DNA of 64,000 nucleotides from Palsa-601 sp052146895 (GCA_052146895.1 JBKQLZ010000005.1:1-64000); one strand, 5' to 3'; counted from the stretch's first letter, positions 52,350 to 61,852 are shown. Numbers and translations: made by a program. The notes: a model not told the origin generated them from the letters alone.

Positions 52350-53297
52350 ATGGCTCATCAGCGCGGGACGACCAAGCCCCACCGCGCTCGGGTACTCACG
52401 GTCCCGCCCTCGAAGTGGCCCTCGCTCGCGAAGCGCGTCGTGACCGAAGCCGCCCACGACCGCGTCACGATGATCGCCGCCAGCCTCGCGTTCCACGGCT
52501 TCCTCGCGCTGTTGCCGATCCTGATCGCGGCGGTCGGGCTGCTTGGTCTCGTCGGCCTCTCCGGCTCGACCTTGCACCATCTCCTGCATGCAACGAGCGT
52601 GCTCCTGCCCGCTCAGATGTCACAGGTCCTGAACGCGCAGCTGCTCAAGCCCGCCAGCAAGCAGGTCAACCTCGTCGAGCTCGTGCTCGGTGTGGTCGTG
52701 GCCCTTTGGAGCTCGATCGAGGCGATGTCCGCCCTGCAGGTCGCCCTCGACGTGGCGTATGAGGTGCCGCGAGATCGGGGTTTCTTCGGGAGGCGGCTCG
52801 TCGCCATTCCCTTGATCGGCGTGACCATGCTCCTCGGGGGCGTCGCCTCGGTGCTGCTCGTGCTCGGGACCCCGTTGGCAGAGCTCTTGCCATCAGCGTT
52901 CGCGCTCGTGAAACCGGAATACCACGCCGCCCTGCTCGTCATCCGCTACGGCGGGTCACTCGTGCTCGTGATGCTGCTCTTGTCGGCCTACTACAGCTTC
53001 GGGGTGGCTCGGCCGAAGTCGTCTTGGGAGTGGGTGAGCCCCGGCAGCGTGGTGGCGGCTGTCGGATGGGTGCTGGCTGCGGGAATCTTCTCGTTCTATC
53101 TCGACCACTTCGCCCATGAGTCCCGCACGTACGGGGCCCTCGCCGGCGTGGCGGTCACGCTGCTCTGGATGTTCCTCACCGGCGTCGTGATCCTCTTCGG
53201 GGCAGAGCTCAACCGGGAATTCGAGCGGATGGCGGAGGCCGATGATGCCGCCAAACCGGGTTCAGGCGACGCGGCCGCCGAGCCGCCGGCCCTCTAG
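52350..53297 (+). CDS. YihY/BrkB-family membrane protein
   Basis: 315 residues with about six transmembrane helices. Segments ASLAFHGFLALLPILIAAVG, WSSIEAMSALQVALDVAYE and YGALAGVAVTLLWMFLTGVV are the family core. Formerly annotated as ribonuclease BN, but now regarded as an inner-membrane protein of unclear function. The 3' end overlaps the convergent proS gene by 36 bp. Confidence 0.9.
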   Translation: MAHQRGTTKPHRARVLTVPPSKWPSLAKRVVTEAAHDRVTMIAASLAFHGFLALLPILIAAVGLLGLVGLSGSTLHHLLHATSVLLPAQMSQVLNAQLLKPASKQVNLVELVLGVVVALWSSIEAMSALQVALDVAYEVPRDRGFFGRRLVAIPLIGVTMLLGGVASVLLVLGTPLAELLPSAFALVKPEYHAALLVIRYGGSLVLVMLLLSAYYSFGVARPKSSWEWVSPGSVVAAVGWVLAAGIFSFYLDHFAHESRTYGALAGVAVTLLWMFLTGVVILFGAELNREFERMAEADDAAKPGSGDAAAEPPAL

Positions 53298-54989
53298 GCG
53301 CTCGTTCACCCACGCGGCGAGCTCGCCGGTAGGCACGATCTCGCTCTCGCGTCCCTCGGCCGATCGCAGCTTCGCCTCCACGCCGCCGGCTGCGAGCGAG
53401 CGCTTCGACACGGTCAGCAGGACAGGGCAGCCGATCAGCTCGGCGTCGGTGAACTGGACCCCTGGGCGCTCCCCGCGGTCGTCGACGAGGACGTCGATCC
53501 CAGAAGACTCGAGCTCTTCGATTATGGCCGGTGCTGCTTCGAGCCCTTCGTCACCGAGGGCGCACAAGTGGACGGCAAAAGGAGCGATCGAGGCAGGCCA
53601 GCGCAAGCCGCGCTCGTCCCGGTGCTCCTCGGCGACCGAGGCGAGCAACCGCCCGACGCCGATGCCGTACGAGCCCATCACGATCGGCTGCTCAGTCCCG
53701 TCCTCAGCGAGGTAGTTCGCACCGAGCGAGGCCGAGTACTTGGTGCCGAGCTTGAAGATGTTCCCCACCTCGATGCCCCGCTCGGTCCTCAGCGTGGCGC
53801 CGCAGACGACACAGGGCTGGCCCTCGTCCGCAGCGGTGATGTCAGCGACGATGTCGGGTTCGAAGTCGCGGCCCGAGTTCACGTTCATGAGGTGCCAGCC
53901 CTCTTCGTTCGCGCCGGCCACGAGGTTGCGCGACTCGGCCGCGAGCTCGTCCACGATCACGGTCGCCCGCTCCCCCACCCCGATGGGCGAGGCGTAGCCG
54001 GGCACGCACCCGATGGCGCGGATCTCCTCGGGCGTCATGGGGCGCAGCTCGGCTGCGTGCACGAGGTTGCCGACCTTCGTCTCGTTCACCTGCATGTCGC
54101 CGCGCACGACCGCCACCACGAACCGGCCGGAGTTGGTCGCGAGGAAGACGATCTTTGCCGTGCGGTCGGCGGCGATCCCGAGCAGCTTGCACAGCGTGTC
54201 TATGGTCGTGGTGTCGGGCGTCGAGACGCGCTCGATCGGCAAGGGCTCCTCGGTTACGTCGGCGGCCGGCTTGGCGGACCGGGCGACCTGGCGGTTCTCC
54301 GCGTAACCGCACGAGTCGCAAAGGACGATCGTGTCCTCGCCGATCGGGTTCAAGTACATGAACTCGTGCGCCCCGGAGCCGCCCATCATCCCGACATCGG
54401 CGGTGACAGCGATGACGGGTAACTCGCAGCGGCGAAAGATCTCGTCGTAAGCGCGGTGGAGGCGCTCGTACTGGATCTCGAGGCCGGCCTCGTCGCGGTC
54501 GAGCGTGTAGGCGTCCTTCATCGTGAACTCCCGCACACGGAGAAGCCCGGCGCGCGGCCTCGGGTCGTCCCGGAACTTGAGCTGTATGTGGTACACGAGC
54601 TTCGGGAGCTGCCGCCAGGATTGGATCTCGGTCGCCGACAGCCCGGCGACCACTTCCTCGTGCGTCATCGCGAGGACGAGGGGGCGGTCGCGCCGGTCGA
54701 CGAAACGCACGAGCTCCGGCCCCACAGCCTCGTAACGCCCGGACCGCTTCCACAGCTCGCCGGGCTGCACCATCGGCATCGACATCTCGACACCCCCGGC
54801 ATCGTTCATCTCCTCGCGCATGATGTCCTCGATGCGGCGCATCGCCCGCCACGCGAGCGGCAGGTACGAGAAGATGCCCTGTCCGAGCTGACGGATGTAG
54901 GCGCCGCGGAGCAAGAGCTGGTACCCGGGGGTCTCAGCGCCCGCGGGAGCCTCTCGCAGGGTGGACCCGAACAGCTGTGACATCTTCAT
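53262..54989 (-). CDS. proS: Prolyl-tRNA synthetase (bacterial type)
   Basis: 575 residues. Class II motif 1 (GIFSYLPLAWRAMRRIEDIM), motif 2 (VYHIQLKFRDDPRPRAGLLR) and motif 3 (GSYGIGVGRLLAS) are all present. An insertion domain of ~180 residues between motifs 2 and 3 has the YbaK-like editing fold of bacterial ProRS. A C-terminal anticodon-binding domain follows (DDRGERPGVQFTDAELIG). ATG 54983 is an alternative start. Charges tRNA-Pro. Confidence 0.97.
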   Translation of the reverse strand: MKMSQLFGSTLREAPAGAETPGYQLLLRGAYIRQLGQGIFSYLPLAWRAMRRIEDIMREEMNDAGGVEMSMPMVQPGELWKRSGRYEAVGPELVRFVDRRDRPLVLAMTHEEVVAGLSATEIQSWRQLPKLVYHIQLKFRDDPRPRAGLLRVREFTMKDAYTLDRDEAGLEIQYERLHRAYDEIFRRCELPVIAVTADVGMMGGSGAHEFMYLNPIGEDTIVLCDSCGYAENRQVARSAKPAADVTEEPLPIERVSTPDTTTIDTLCKLLGIAADRTAKIVFLATNSGRFVVAVVRGDMQVNETKVGNLVHAAELRPMTPEEIRAIGCVPGYASPIGVGERATVIVDELAAESRNLVAGANEEGWHLMNVNSGRDFEPDIVADITAADEGQPCVVCGATLRTERGIEVGNIFKLGTKYSASLGANYLAEDGTEQPIVMGSYGIGVGRLLASVAEEHRDERGLRWPASIAPFAVHLCALGDEGLEAAPAIIEELESSGIDVLVDDRGERPGVQFTDAELIGCPVLLTVSKRSLAAGGVEAKLRSAEGRESEIVPTGELAAWVNERLEGRRLGGRVA

Positions 54990-55156
54990 CCGTAAGAAAC
55001 TAATCCGTCCTCCGACGCCCTCCCTCTGGCCACCCGAGCGCCGCGCCAGCTTGCGGGTGTAATTCGGCGCCGCTCATGAGTACGCTGTTACCCCTGGGGA
55101 GAGGCCGCGCCCAGCACATTGAGTCGCGGCCACGTAAGAGCATCGGAGATAGACAG

Positions 55157-56194
55157 ATGGCTCGAGCGATCTGGACCGGCTCGATCAGTTTTGGCTTGGT
55201 GAACATTCCCGTCGGCCTGTACTCCGCGGTCTCGGAGAAGACGATCCGGTTCAACCAACTGCAAAAGGGCACCTCCGACCGCATCCGCTACAAGCGGGTG
55301 AACGAGAACACGGGCGAGGAAGTCGAGTATCAGGACATCGTGAAGGGCTACGACGTCGGCGACGGGCGCTACGTCGTGCTCACGCCGAAGGAGCTCGAGG
55401 CGGTCGAGCCCTCCGGGTCGCGCACCATCGAGATCGAGGACTTCGTCGACCAGGTCGACATCGATCCGATCTTCTACAACCAGACCTACTTCGTGGCACC
55501 CAAGACGGAGGCCGCCGGCCGGCCCTACGCGCTCTTGATCGAGGCAATGCGCAAGTCAGGCAAGGTCGGCATCGCGACGTTCGTCATGCGGAGCCGCGAG
55601 CACCTCGCGGCGCTCCGCGTCAACGGCGAGGTCCTCGCGCTCGAGACGATGTACTTCGCCGACGAGATCCGCGAGCCCTCGCGCGAGATAGAGATCGCCC
55701 CGAGCGGGGAGCCGCCGCGCGAGCGCGAGCTCACCACAGCGATATCTCTCATCGAGTCGATGGGCGCCAAGTGGGACCCGACCAGTTACCACGACCGCTA
55801 CCGGCTGCGCGTCGAGGAGCTGATCGACCAGAAGCTCCAGGGTCAAGAGGTGGTCACGGGCAAGCCCGCCGACCGCGACACGAACGTCGTCGACTTGATG
55901 GAGGCGCTCCGCCGCTCGGTCGACCGGGTGCGCGAGGACCGTAACGGGGGCGCGGACGGTGAGGCTTCGAGTGAAGGTGCCGGCAAGCACGCTGGCAACG
56001 GCAAGGGGGAGGGGAAGTCGGGCTCGCGATCGAAGGCGGCGAAGGCGGCTCCACAGGGAGAACAGCTCGCGATGATGAGCCGGGACGAGCTTTACCAGCT
56101 CGCGCAGGACATCAAGGTGCCGGGCCGCTCCAAGATGAGCCGAGAAGAGCTCGTCGAAGCAGTAGCGAACGCACAGGCCCGCCAGGCTTCCTGA
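55157..56194 (+). CDS. ku: Ku protein, NHEJ
   Basis: 345 residues from ATG 55157. MARAIWTGSISFGLVNIPVG is the invariant start of bacterial Ku, followed by the ring-forming core (residues ~1-255). A Lys/Gly-rich linker (~275-325) and a SAP/Rho-N-like C-terminal helix pair (LAMMSRDELYQLAQDIKVPG, KMSREELVEAVA) may bind DNA. First gene of the NHEJ operon, 16 bp ahead of the ligase. Divergent from proS. Confidence 0.96.
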   Translation: MARAIWTGSISFGLVNIPVGLYSAVSEKTIRFNQLQKGTSDRIRYKRVNENTGEEVEYQDIVKGYDVGDGRYVVLTPKELEAVEPSGSRTIEIEDFVDQVDIDPIFYNQTYFVAPKTEAAGRPYALLIEAMRKSGKVGIATFVMRSREHLAALRVNGEVLALETMYFADEIREPSREIEIAPSGEPPRERELTTAISLIESMGAKWDPTSYHDRYRLRVEELIDQKLQGQEVVTGKPADRDTNVVDLMEALRRSVDRVREDRNGGADGEASSEGAGKHAGNGKGEGKSGSRSKAAKAAPQGEQLAMMSRDELYQLAQDIKVPGRSKMSREELVEAVANAQARQAS

Positions 56195-56210
56195 CACACT
56201 CGCAGCGCGC

Positions 56211-57212
56211 GTGCCGGAACCGATGACAGCGAGAACGGTGCCGGCAATGCCGCGGTCGATCAAGCCGATGCTCGCGAGTCTCGGCCACCTGCCGGCACCC
56301 GATGACAACCGGTGGGCGTACGAATTCAAGTGGGACGGGGTTCGCGCGATCGCGTACGTCGACGGGGGCGAGCTGCGGCTCGAATCGCGCAACGGCAACA
56401 ACCTGACGGCTTCGTTTCCCGAGCTGCAGGCACTTGCCGGAAGGCTCGGAGGGAAGACCGTGGTCCTCGACGGCGAGATCGTCGCCTTCGACTCGGCAGG
56501 GCGCCCGAGCTTCCAGCGGCTCCAGCCGAGGATTCATTCGTCGGACGCCGCCAAGGCGTTGCGGCTCGCTGCGGAGCAGCCGGTCACTTATGTCGTCTTC
56601 GACGTCCTCTGGGCGGATGGCGAGCCCTTGCTCGAGCTGACCTACGACGAGCGCCGGCGGCGGCTCGATCAGCTCGGCCTCGGTGAAGGCGATGCTTGGA
56701 CCGTAAGCCCGCGCTTCGAAGGCCCGGGAATCGATGTCCTCAGCGCGAGCAACCAGCAAGGGCTCGAGGGGGTAGTCGCCAAGCGCACGGACTCGCCCTA
56801 CCGGCCTGGCAAGCGTTCCCCGGAGTGGACGAAGGTGAAGAACATCCGCACTCAAGAAGTCGTGATCGGGGGGTGGACTCAAGGTCAGGGCCACCGGAAC
56901 AATCAAATCGGCTCGCTGCTTCTCGGGCTACCCGATCACGGCTCCCTCTCCTACATCGGCCAGGTCGGAACCGGGTTCACGGAGGCGATCCTCGCGGATC
57001 TCGCAAAGAAGCTCGAGCCGATCTCGCGAGAGTCGAGCCCTTTCGACGGCGACATCCCGACTCGGTATCGCAAGAACGCCCACTACGCCGAGCCGCTCCT
57101 CGTCGGTGAGGTGGCCTTCTCCGAGTGGACGGCAGAAGACCGGCTCCGCCATCCCGTGTGGCGCGGGCTTCGTGACGACAAAGGCCCGGAGGAGGTCGTC
57201 CGTGAGTCCTGA
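56211..57212 (+). CDS. ATP-dependent DNA ligase, LigD ligase-domain type
   Basis: 333 residues from GTG 56211 (ATG 56247 also possible). Adenylated Lys40 is in YEFKWDGVRAIAY. Motif IV is GLEGVVAKR and motif V is EWTKVKN, followed by an OB domain with IGQVGTGFTEAIL. It lacks polymerase and phosphoesterase domains, so it equals the ligase third of LigD. It overlaps the following polymerase gene by 11 bp. Seals breaks aligned by Ku. Confidence 0.93.
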   Translation: MPEPMTARTVPAMPRSIKPMLASLGHLPAPDDNRWAYEFKWDGVRAIAYVDGGELRLESRNGNNLTASFPELQALAGRLGGKTVVLDGEIVAFDSAGRPSFQRLQPRIHSSDAAKALRLAAEQPVTYVVFDVLWADGEPLLELTYDERRRRLDQLGLGEGDAWTVSPRFEGPGIDVLSASNQQGLEGVVAKRTDSPYRPGKRSPEWTKVKNIRTQEVVIGGWTQGQGHRNNQIGSLLLGLPDHGSLSYIGQVGTGFTEAILADLAKKLEPISRESSPFDGDIPTRYRKNAHYAEPLLVGEVAFSEWTAEDRLRHPVWRGLRDDKGPEEVVRES

Positions 57213-58128
57213 CAGCGCCAAGGTCTCGGTGAACGTCGACGGGAAGGAGCTCGTCCTCTCCAACCTCGGAAAGCAGCTCTACCCGAGTGGGTTCGCCAAG
57301 GGCGATCTGCTCGACTACTACGCGAGGATCGCCCCGGTGATGCTGAACCACCTCCGGGGAAGGCCAGTGACCGTAAAGCGGTTCCCAAACGGGACTGATG
57401 CGAGTGGTTTTGTCGAGAAGAACGTCCCGCGCCACGCTCCGGACTGGATCCAGACGGTCACGCTCCCGCGAAAGGGCACGGGCTGGGGAGCGGCCAAGCA
57501 GAGCGACCGTGACACGACTCATTACACGATCGTCAACGACCTCGCCACGCTCACCTGGCTCGCCAACCTCGCGGCCATCGAGTTCCACAGCCCGATGTGG
57601 CGGGTGGGGCCGGAGAACACGCCTCAGGCGCCCGACATTGTCGTGTTCGATCTCGATCCCGGTGAGCCGGCCACCATCACCGAGTGCTGCGACGTGGCTC
57701 TGCGCCTCCGGGACCGGGTTGCCGAACAGGGCATCGACTTGCTCGCCAAGACGAGCGGCTCGAAGGGGCTGCAATGCTACGGACGGATCGCCGATCTCGG
57801 CTGGGCTCCTGAGCACTCCAACGAGTACGCCCACGAGATCGCCGAGGAGCTCGAGGCTGCCTCCCCTGATCTGATCGTCTCGAAGATGGCCAAGGCCCTG
57901 AGGCCCGGCAAGGTCCTGATCGACTGGAGCCAGAACAACATGGCGAAGACGACGGTGACGCCCTACTCGTTGCGGGCGCTCGACCATCCTTGCGTCTCGA
58001 CTCCTGTCACGTGGGACGAGGTCGAACAGGGTGCGGCCGCCAAGGCGGATCTGCTCGGTCTCGATCCGGCGCAGGTGCTCGACCGCGTCGAACGGCTGGG
58101 CGACCTGTTCGGATCGCTCGCCTCTTAG
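57202..58128 (+). CDS. LigD-type primase-polymerase (PolDom), stand-alone
   Basis: 308 residues from GTG 57202 with GGAGG upstream. Metal-binding Asp150 and Asp152 are in VVFDLDPGEP, and the conserved IEFHSPMW holds His. SGSKGLQCYG (185-194) corresponds to SGGKGLHV, with Gln in place of the usual His. A later Asp lies in LIDWSQNNMAKTTV. Fills gaps, preferring ribonucleotides, during end joining. Third gene of the NHEJ operon. Confidence 0.92.
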   Translation: MSPDSAKVSVNVDGKELVLSNLGKQLYPSGFAKGDLLDYYARIAPVMLNHLRGRPVTVKRFPNGTDASGFVEKNVPRHAPDWIQTVTLPRKGTGWGAAKQSDRDTTHYTIVNDLATLTWLANLAAIEFHSPMWRVGPENTPQAPDIVVFDLDPGEPATITECCDVALRLRDRVAEQGIDLLAKTSGSKGLQCYGRIADLGWAPEHSNEYAHEIAEELEAASPDLIVSKMAKALRPGKVLIDWSQNNMAKTTVTPYSLRALDHPCVSTPVTWDEVEQGAAAKADLLGLDPAQVLDRVERLGDLFGSLAS

Positions 58129-58904
58129 CCGACGAGCAGCCTGATCGCCGTCGCCAGCCCGAGGCCGAGCACGAGGACCCGGAACGCCACCGGCGGGAGC
58201 CGCCTCGCGACGCGGGCGCCGAAGTACCCGCCCGCGAGGCTCGTCAGCGCGAGCAATCCGGCGTCGCCCCAGGCGATGTCGCCGTGCACGATGAAGATGA
58301 TCGCCGCGGCGGTATTGACGACGAGTGACAGCACGGTCCGCAGGCCGTTGGTGCGCATGAGCGCGTCCGGCAGGGTCAGGCCGAGCAGCGCCAGCAGGAC
58401 GACGCCGAGCCCGGCCCCGAAGTAGCCGCCGTAGACCGCTCCGGCGAACGTGCCGGCATGAGCTACCACCGAGCGCCGCGAGCGAGGTGCGGGCGCGGGC
58501 GCGCCAACCTCGGTGGCGTGCCCGCCGACGACCCGCGACACGGCCGGCTGTATGGCGAACAGCAGGCATGCAGCAAAGACGAGATAGGGCACAACGGCGG
58601 CAAACGTGTGCTGCGGCGTAGTGAACAACAGGACCGAGCCGAGAGCGGCGCCGGCCAAGGCGGGGATCGTCAGCGTTAGCGCGCGGTGTCTCTGGTCGCC
58701 CAACTCGGACCGGAAGCCGGCGGCACCGCCGGCGTAACCCGGCCAGATGCCGACGGTCGATGTCATGTTCGCCCGCAGCGCCGGGAGGCCAACTGCGAGC
58801 AGGGCGGGGAACGACACGAGAGTGCCGCCGCCGGCGGCGCCGTTGCAGGTGCCGGCGAGGAAGCCTGCGGCGATGAGCAGCGCCGTCGAGGCGTCAGGGC
58901 TCAG
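58125..58904 (-). CDS. TauE/SafE-family membrane transporter (CTG start)
   Basis: About 259 residues if started at CTG 58904. GTG 58817 is the first conventional start but would remove the conserved first helix LLIAAGFLAGTCNGAAGGG. The Gly-rich helix pairs (AHAGTFAGAVYGGYFGAGLG) are typical of TauE/SafE sulfite or organosulfonate exporters. CTGA overlaps the DedA stop exactly like an ATGA junction. The 3' end overlaps the convergent polymerase gene by 4 bp. Substrate unknown. Confidence 0.8.
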   Translation of the reverse strand: MSPDASTALLIAAGFLAGTCNGAAGGGTLVSFPALLAVGLPALRANMTSTVGIWPGYAGGAAGFRSELGDQRHRALTLTIPALAGAALGSVLLFTTPQHTFAAVVPYLVFAACLLFAIQPAVSRVVGGHATEVGAPAPAPRSRRSVVAHAGTFAGAVYGGYFGAGLGVVLLALLGLTLPDALMRTNGLRTVLSLVVNTAAAIIFIVHGDIAWGDAGLLALTSLAGGYFGARVARRLPPVAFRVLVLGLGLATAIRLLVG

Positions 58905-59506
58905 GCTGGGCTCTTTTGCTCGCGCTCTCGCCGCACGGCAAGGTAGCGGTGCCCGATGAAGGCTGCGATCGCAACGACCGCCAAAGCAGCCAGCACGTAG
59001 CCAGCGTCACTGAAGCCCTTTGTCAGCTCGTGCCACTTCGAGCCGAGCTCGTACCCGGCGATTGACAGTGCAGTGCACCACACGAGGCTGCCGCCGGCCG
59101 TCGCCAGCCCGAAACGCACGGGGCTCATCTCAGCGACGCCCGCCGGCAGCGAGATGAACGTCCGGATGATCGGGAGGACCCGCCCGAGCGCCACCGCGGG
59201 CTCGCCCCGCCGCTCGAACCACCGGTGGGCGCGATCGAGGTCGGTCTTCGTGAGAAGGACGTACTTGCCGAGCCGGTCGATCAAGGGGCGTCCTCCGTAG
59301 CGACCGATTCCCCACCCGACGAAAGAACCGCACAGCTCGCCCAGCGTCGCCAGCAGGATCACGAGCACGATCTCGAGTTTGTGCTCGTAGGCGAGGTATC
59401 CCGCGAAGCCGAGCGTGATCTCCGAGGGGATCGGAATGCACGCTGCTTCGGCGAATGTCAGGACGACGAGCGCGAGATAGCCCCAGGATTGGAGGAACGA
59501 CTGCAC
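58901..59506 (-). CDS. DedA-family membrane protein
   Basis: About 201 residues from GTG 59506; an ATG at 59599 would overlap the divergent hydrolase gene. The DedA core is AACIPIPSEITLGFAGYLA, GELCGSFVGWGIGRYGGRPL, and RVLPIIRTFISLPAGVAEM with the conserved Arg. DedA proteins are now linked to polyprenyl-phosphate or phospholipid flipping. Probably co-translated with the TauE gene. Confidence 0.9.
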   Translation of the reverse strand: MQSFLQSWGYLALVVLTFAEAACIPIPSEITLGFAGYLAYEHKLEIVLVILLATLGELCGSFVGWGIGRYGGRPLIDRLGKYVLLTKTDLDRAHRWFERRGEPAVALGRVLPIIRTFISLPAGVAEMSPVRFGLATAGGSLVWCTALSIAGYELGSKWHELTKGFSDAGYVLAALAVVAIAAFIGHRYLAVRREREQKSPA

Positions 59507-59580
59507 GGCAGGTGTTTCTACTACGTGGTGCCCCGCCGACGTGTCCACGGCGGGAGCTGCGCAACCGCTAACTTGCCGCG

Positions 59581-60438
59581 ATGCCTGAGCGCCCTCCAAT
59601 TGTCGTCACCACCCGTGACGGATCCGAGGTCGTCGTGCATGACATGGGTGGCTCCGGCGAGCCGTTGCTGCTGTCGCACGCCACCGGCCTGCACGGGCAC
59701 GTGTTCGAACCGCTCGTTTCTCACCTGCGGACCCGGTTCCGGTGCTTCTCGATCGACCACAGGGCACACGGGGACGCGCGGGCCGCAGCTTCATGGACAG
59801 GTGACTGGCGCGGCTTTGCAGACGATCTCCTGAGTGCAGTCGGGGCGCTCGCGCTCGGCTCTCCCATGGGGTTCGGGCACTCCTCGGGCGGCGCGGCGAT
59901 GCTGCTGGCGGAGGAGGCGGCCCCGGGCACCTTCTCGTCGGTGTATTGCTTCGAGCCGATAATCCGACCCGACGACGACCCGCCGTCGCCCAATTTTGAG
60001 AACCCCCTCTCGGTCGGTGCCCTTCGTCGCCGGGAGAGCTTCGGCTCGTTCGAGGAGGCACGCAAGAGCTTCGAGTCCAAACCACCTTTCTCGGCAGTCG
60101 ACCCCGAAGCGCTCACGGCATACGTGCAGCACGGCTTCGAGCAGCACGCCGACGGGTTGGTTCACCTGAAGTGCCGCCCAGCCGACGAGGCGCGCGTCTA
60201 CGCCTACGCCAACTCTCACCGCGCCTTCTCGCGGCTGGGCGACGTTAGAAGTCCCGTGACCCTCGCGTGTGGGACGAAGGCCGACTCGAGGGGTGCGGAC
60301 CTTCTCGAACCGCTCGCTCTCAGGCTGCGCCACCGCCGAATCGAGGTCATCGGAGGGGTCGGTCATTTCGGGCCGCTCGAGCGGCCAGATCTCGTGGCGG
60401 CATCGATGATCCGGGCTCTTGACACACCCCCGGCGTAG
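59581..60438 (+). CDS. Alpha/beta hydrolase
   Basis: 285 residues. The nucleophile elbow is GFGHSSGGAAMLL, the oxyanion region LLLSHATGLHGHVF, and the catalytic His is in GVGHFGPLE. Resembles bacterial esterases or epoxide-type hydrolases. It begins a plus-strand run with a nuclease and a PAP2 gene (11 bp and 4 bp overlap). Substrate unknown. Confidence 0.88.
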   Translation: MPERPPIVVTTRDGSEVVVHDMGGSGEPLLLSHATGLHGHVFEPLVSHLRTRFRCFSIDHRAHGDARAAASWTGDWRGFADDLLSAVGALALGSPMGFGHSSGGAAMLLAEEAAPGTFSSVYCFEPIIRPDDDPPSPNFENPLSVGALRRRESFGSFEEARKSFESKPPFSAVDPEALTAYVQHGFEQHADGLVHLKCRPADEARVYAYANSHRAFSRLGDVRSPVTLACGTKADSRGADLLEPLALRLRHRRIEVIGGVGHFGPLERPDLVAASMIRALDTPPA

Positions 60439-60449
60439 CCTTGCAAGCA

Positions 60450-61274
60450 ATGGCCTCCATCGCCGCCACGCCGGTAACCGTCACGCCGCTTGATCTCCCG
60501 AGCACACTCACGCCTTCGAAGATCAGCGCATTCACGAGCTGCCCGCTCGCATTCAGGTTCTCCGTGCTGGAGCGGCTGCCAGAGCCTCCATCCCTCCCGG
60601 CTGTCAGAGGGACACTCGTCCACCGCGCTCTTCAGCTGCTCTTCACCTACGCCGACGAGGGCGAGCGTGACCGGGCCCGGGCCGAGAAGGCGCTGCAGCA
60701 GGCTTTCGTCGATCTGACCTCGTCCGATGCCGACCTTGCTGCCCTCGAGCTCACCGACGAGGCGCGCGAAGTCCTCATGCGGCAGGCCGGAGTGCTCCTC
60801 GACCGGTACTACGAGATCGAGGACCCCAACACGGTCCGACCCGTCGGGCTCGAGCTCGACCTCCAGGTCGAGGTAGACGGCCTCACGCTGCGGGGGATCA
60901 TCGACCGGCTCGACGTGCTGCCGGACGGACGCTTTGCGGTCGTCGACTACAAGACGGGGCGGGCGCCCCGCGCCGAGCAGGCGAAATCCCGGCTGTCCGG
61001 AGTCCAGCTGTACGCCTTCTTGTGCGAGGAGATCCTCGGGCAGCGGCCGGCGGCGGTGCGGCTGCTTTACTTGCGCGACCGCGTCGTAGTCTCCTCGGAG
61101 CCGTCCGACATGTCGATGCGCGGCGTCCGGCAGCGCGCGGGGGCCGTCTGGAAGGCGATCGAGCGGGCATGTGAGCACTCCGATTTCCGGCCGAGCCCGT
61201 CAGGACTTTGCAGCTGGTGCGCTTTCCAGCAGTACTGCCCCGCCTTCGGCGGGGATCCCGACGCCGCCCGATGA
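60450..61274 (+). CDS. RecB-like PD-(D/E)XK nuclease with Fe-S cysteines
   Basis: 274 residues from ATG 60450; an in-frame TTG lies at 60441. The nuclease core includes RGTLVHRALQ, then GIIDRLDVLPDGRFAVVDYK (Asp and Glu/Asp-x-Lys). Four Cys (one in FTSCPLAF, three in LCSWCAFQQYCPAF) could hold a [4Fe-4S] cluster as in AddB/Cas4-like enzymes. Not next to a helicase or CRISPR genes. Overlaps the PAP2 gene by 4 bp. Confidence 0.88.
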   Translation: MASIAATPVTVTPLDLPSTLTPSKISAFTSCPLAFRFSVLERLPEPPSLPAVRGTLVHRALQLLFTYADEGERDRARAEKALQQAFVDLTSSDADLAALELTDEAREVLMRQAGVLLDRYYEIEDPNTVRPVGLELDLQVEVDGLTLRGIIDRLDVLPDGRFAVVDYKTGRAPRAEQAKSRLSGVQLYAFLCEEILGQRPAAVRLLYLRDRVVVSSEPSDMSMRGVRQRAGAVWKAIERACEHSDFRPSPSGLCSWCAFQQYCPAFGGDPDAAR

Positions 61275-61810
61275 GAGACGCCATCAGGCGGCTCGACGAC
61301 CGGGTAGACACGGCGTTCGACCGCCTAAGAGGCGACCCGCTCGCGGACCGGGTCTTCTACACGGCCTCGGCGCTCGGTGATTTCGGGCTCATCTGGGTCA
61401 TGATCGCCCTCGTCCGAATGCTCCGTCGCAGGCCGAACGACGAGCGAGCCGCTATCCGGGCGATCGTCGCCACTGGGATCGAGTCCGTGTTGGTCAACGC
61501 CGGTCTCAAATCGCTCTTCGGTAGGGGTCGCCCGATCTCTGAGATCGTCCACCCCTACCCGTTCCGCCAACCGCTGACCTCGAGCTTCCCGAGCGGACAT
61601 GCCACGGCGGCCTTCTGCGCAGCGACCCTTCTTTCCGACCAGGACGAGCTCGCCCCGCTCTACTTCGCATTGGCGACCGTCATAGCGGCCAGCCGTATTC
61701 ACACGAAGATCCACCACGCCTCCGACGTAGCGGGCGGAATCGCTGTTGGCACGGCTCTGGGCCTGATAGGCCGCCGCCTATCGCCGCTCCCGCCGAAGAG
61801 GCGACGCTAG
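61271..61810 (+). CDS. PAP2-family phosphatase
   Basis: 179 residues from ATG 61271. The three motifs are KSLFGRGRP, SSFPSGHATAAF and SRIHTKIHHASDVAGG, carrying the phosphatase catalytic His residues. Several membrane helices. Likely a lipid phosphate or undecaprenyl-diphosphate phosphatase. Translationally coupled to the RecB-like gene. Confidence 0.9.
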   Translation: MRDAIRRLDDRVDTAFDRLRGDPLADRVFYTASALGDFGLIWVMIALVRMLRRRPNDERAAIRAIVATGIESVLVNAGLKSLFGRGRPISEIVHPYPFRQPLTSSFPSGHATAAFCAATLLSDQDELAPLYFALATVIAASRIHTKIHHASDVAGGIAVGTALGLIGRRLSPLPPKRRR

Positions 61811-61852
61811 GGTCCTGCCAGGTGACAGACAACCGAAAGGAACCCCACTCGA

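Noticed and set aside
56977..58569. 530-codon minus-strand frame
   Set aside because: Antisense of ligase and polymerase genes, and its N-terminal part also overlaps the TauE gene in another frame; composition is Arg/Gly-rich.
60450..61274. RecB-like nuclease considered as Cas4
   Set aside because: No CRISPR array or other cas genes nearby; neighbours are a hydrolase and a PAP2 gene.
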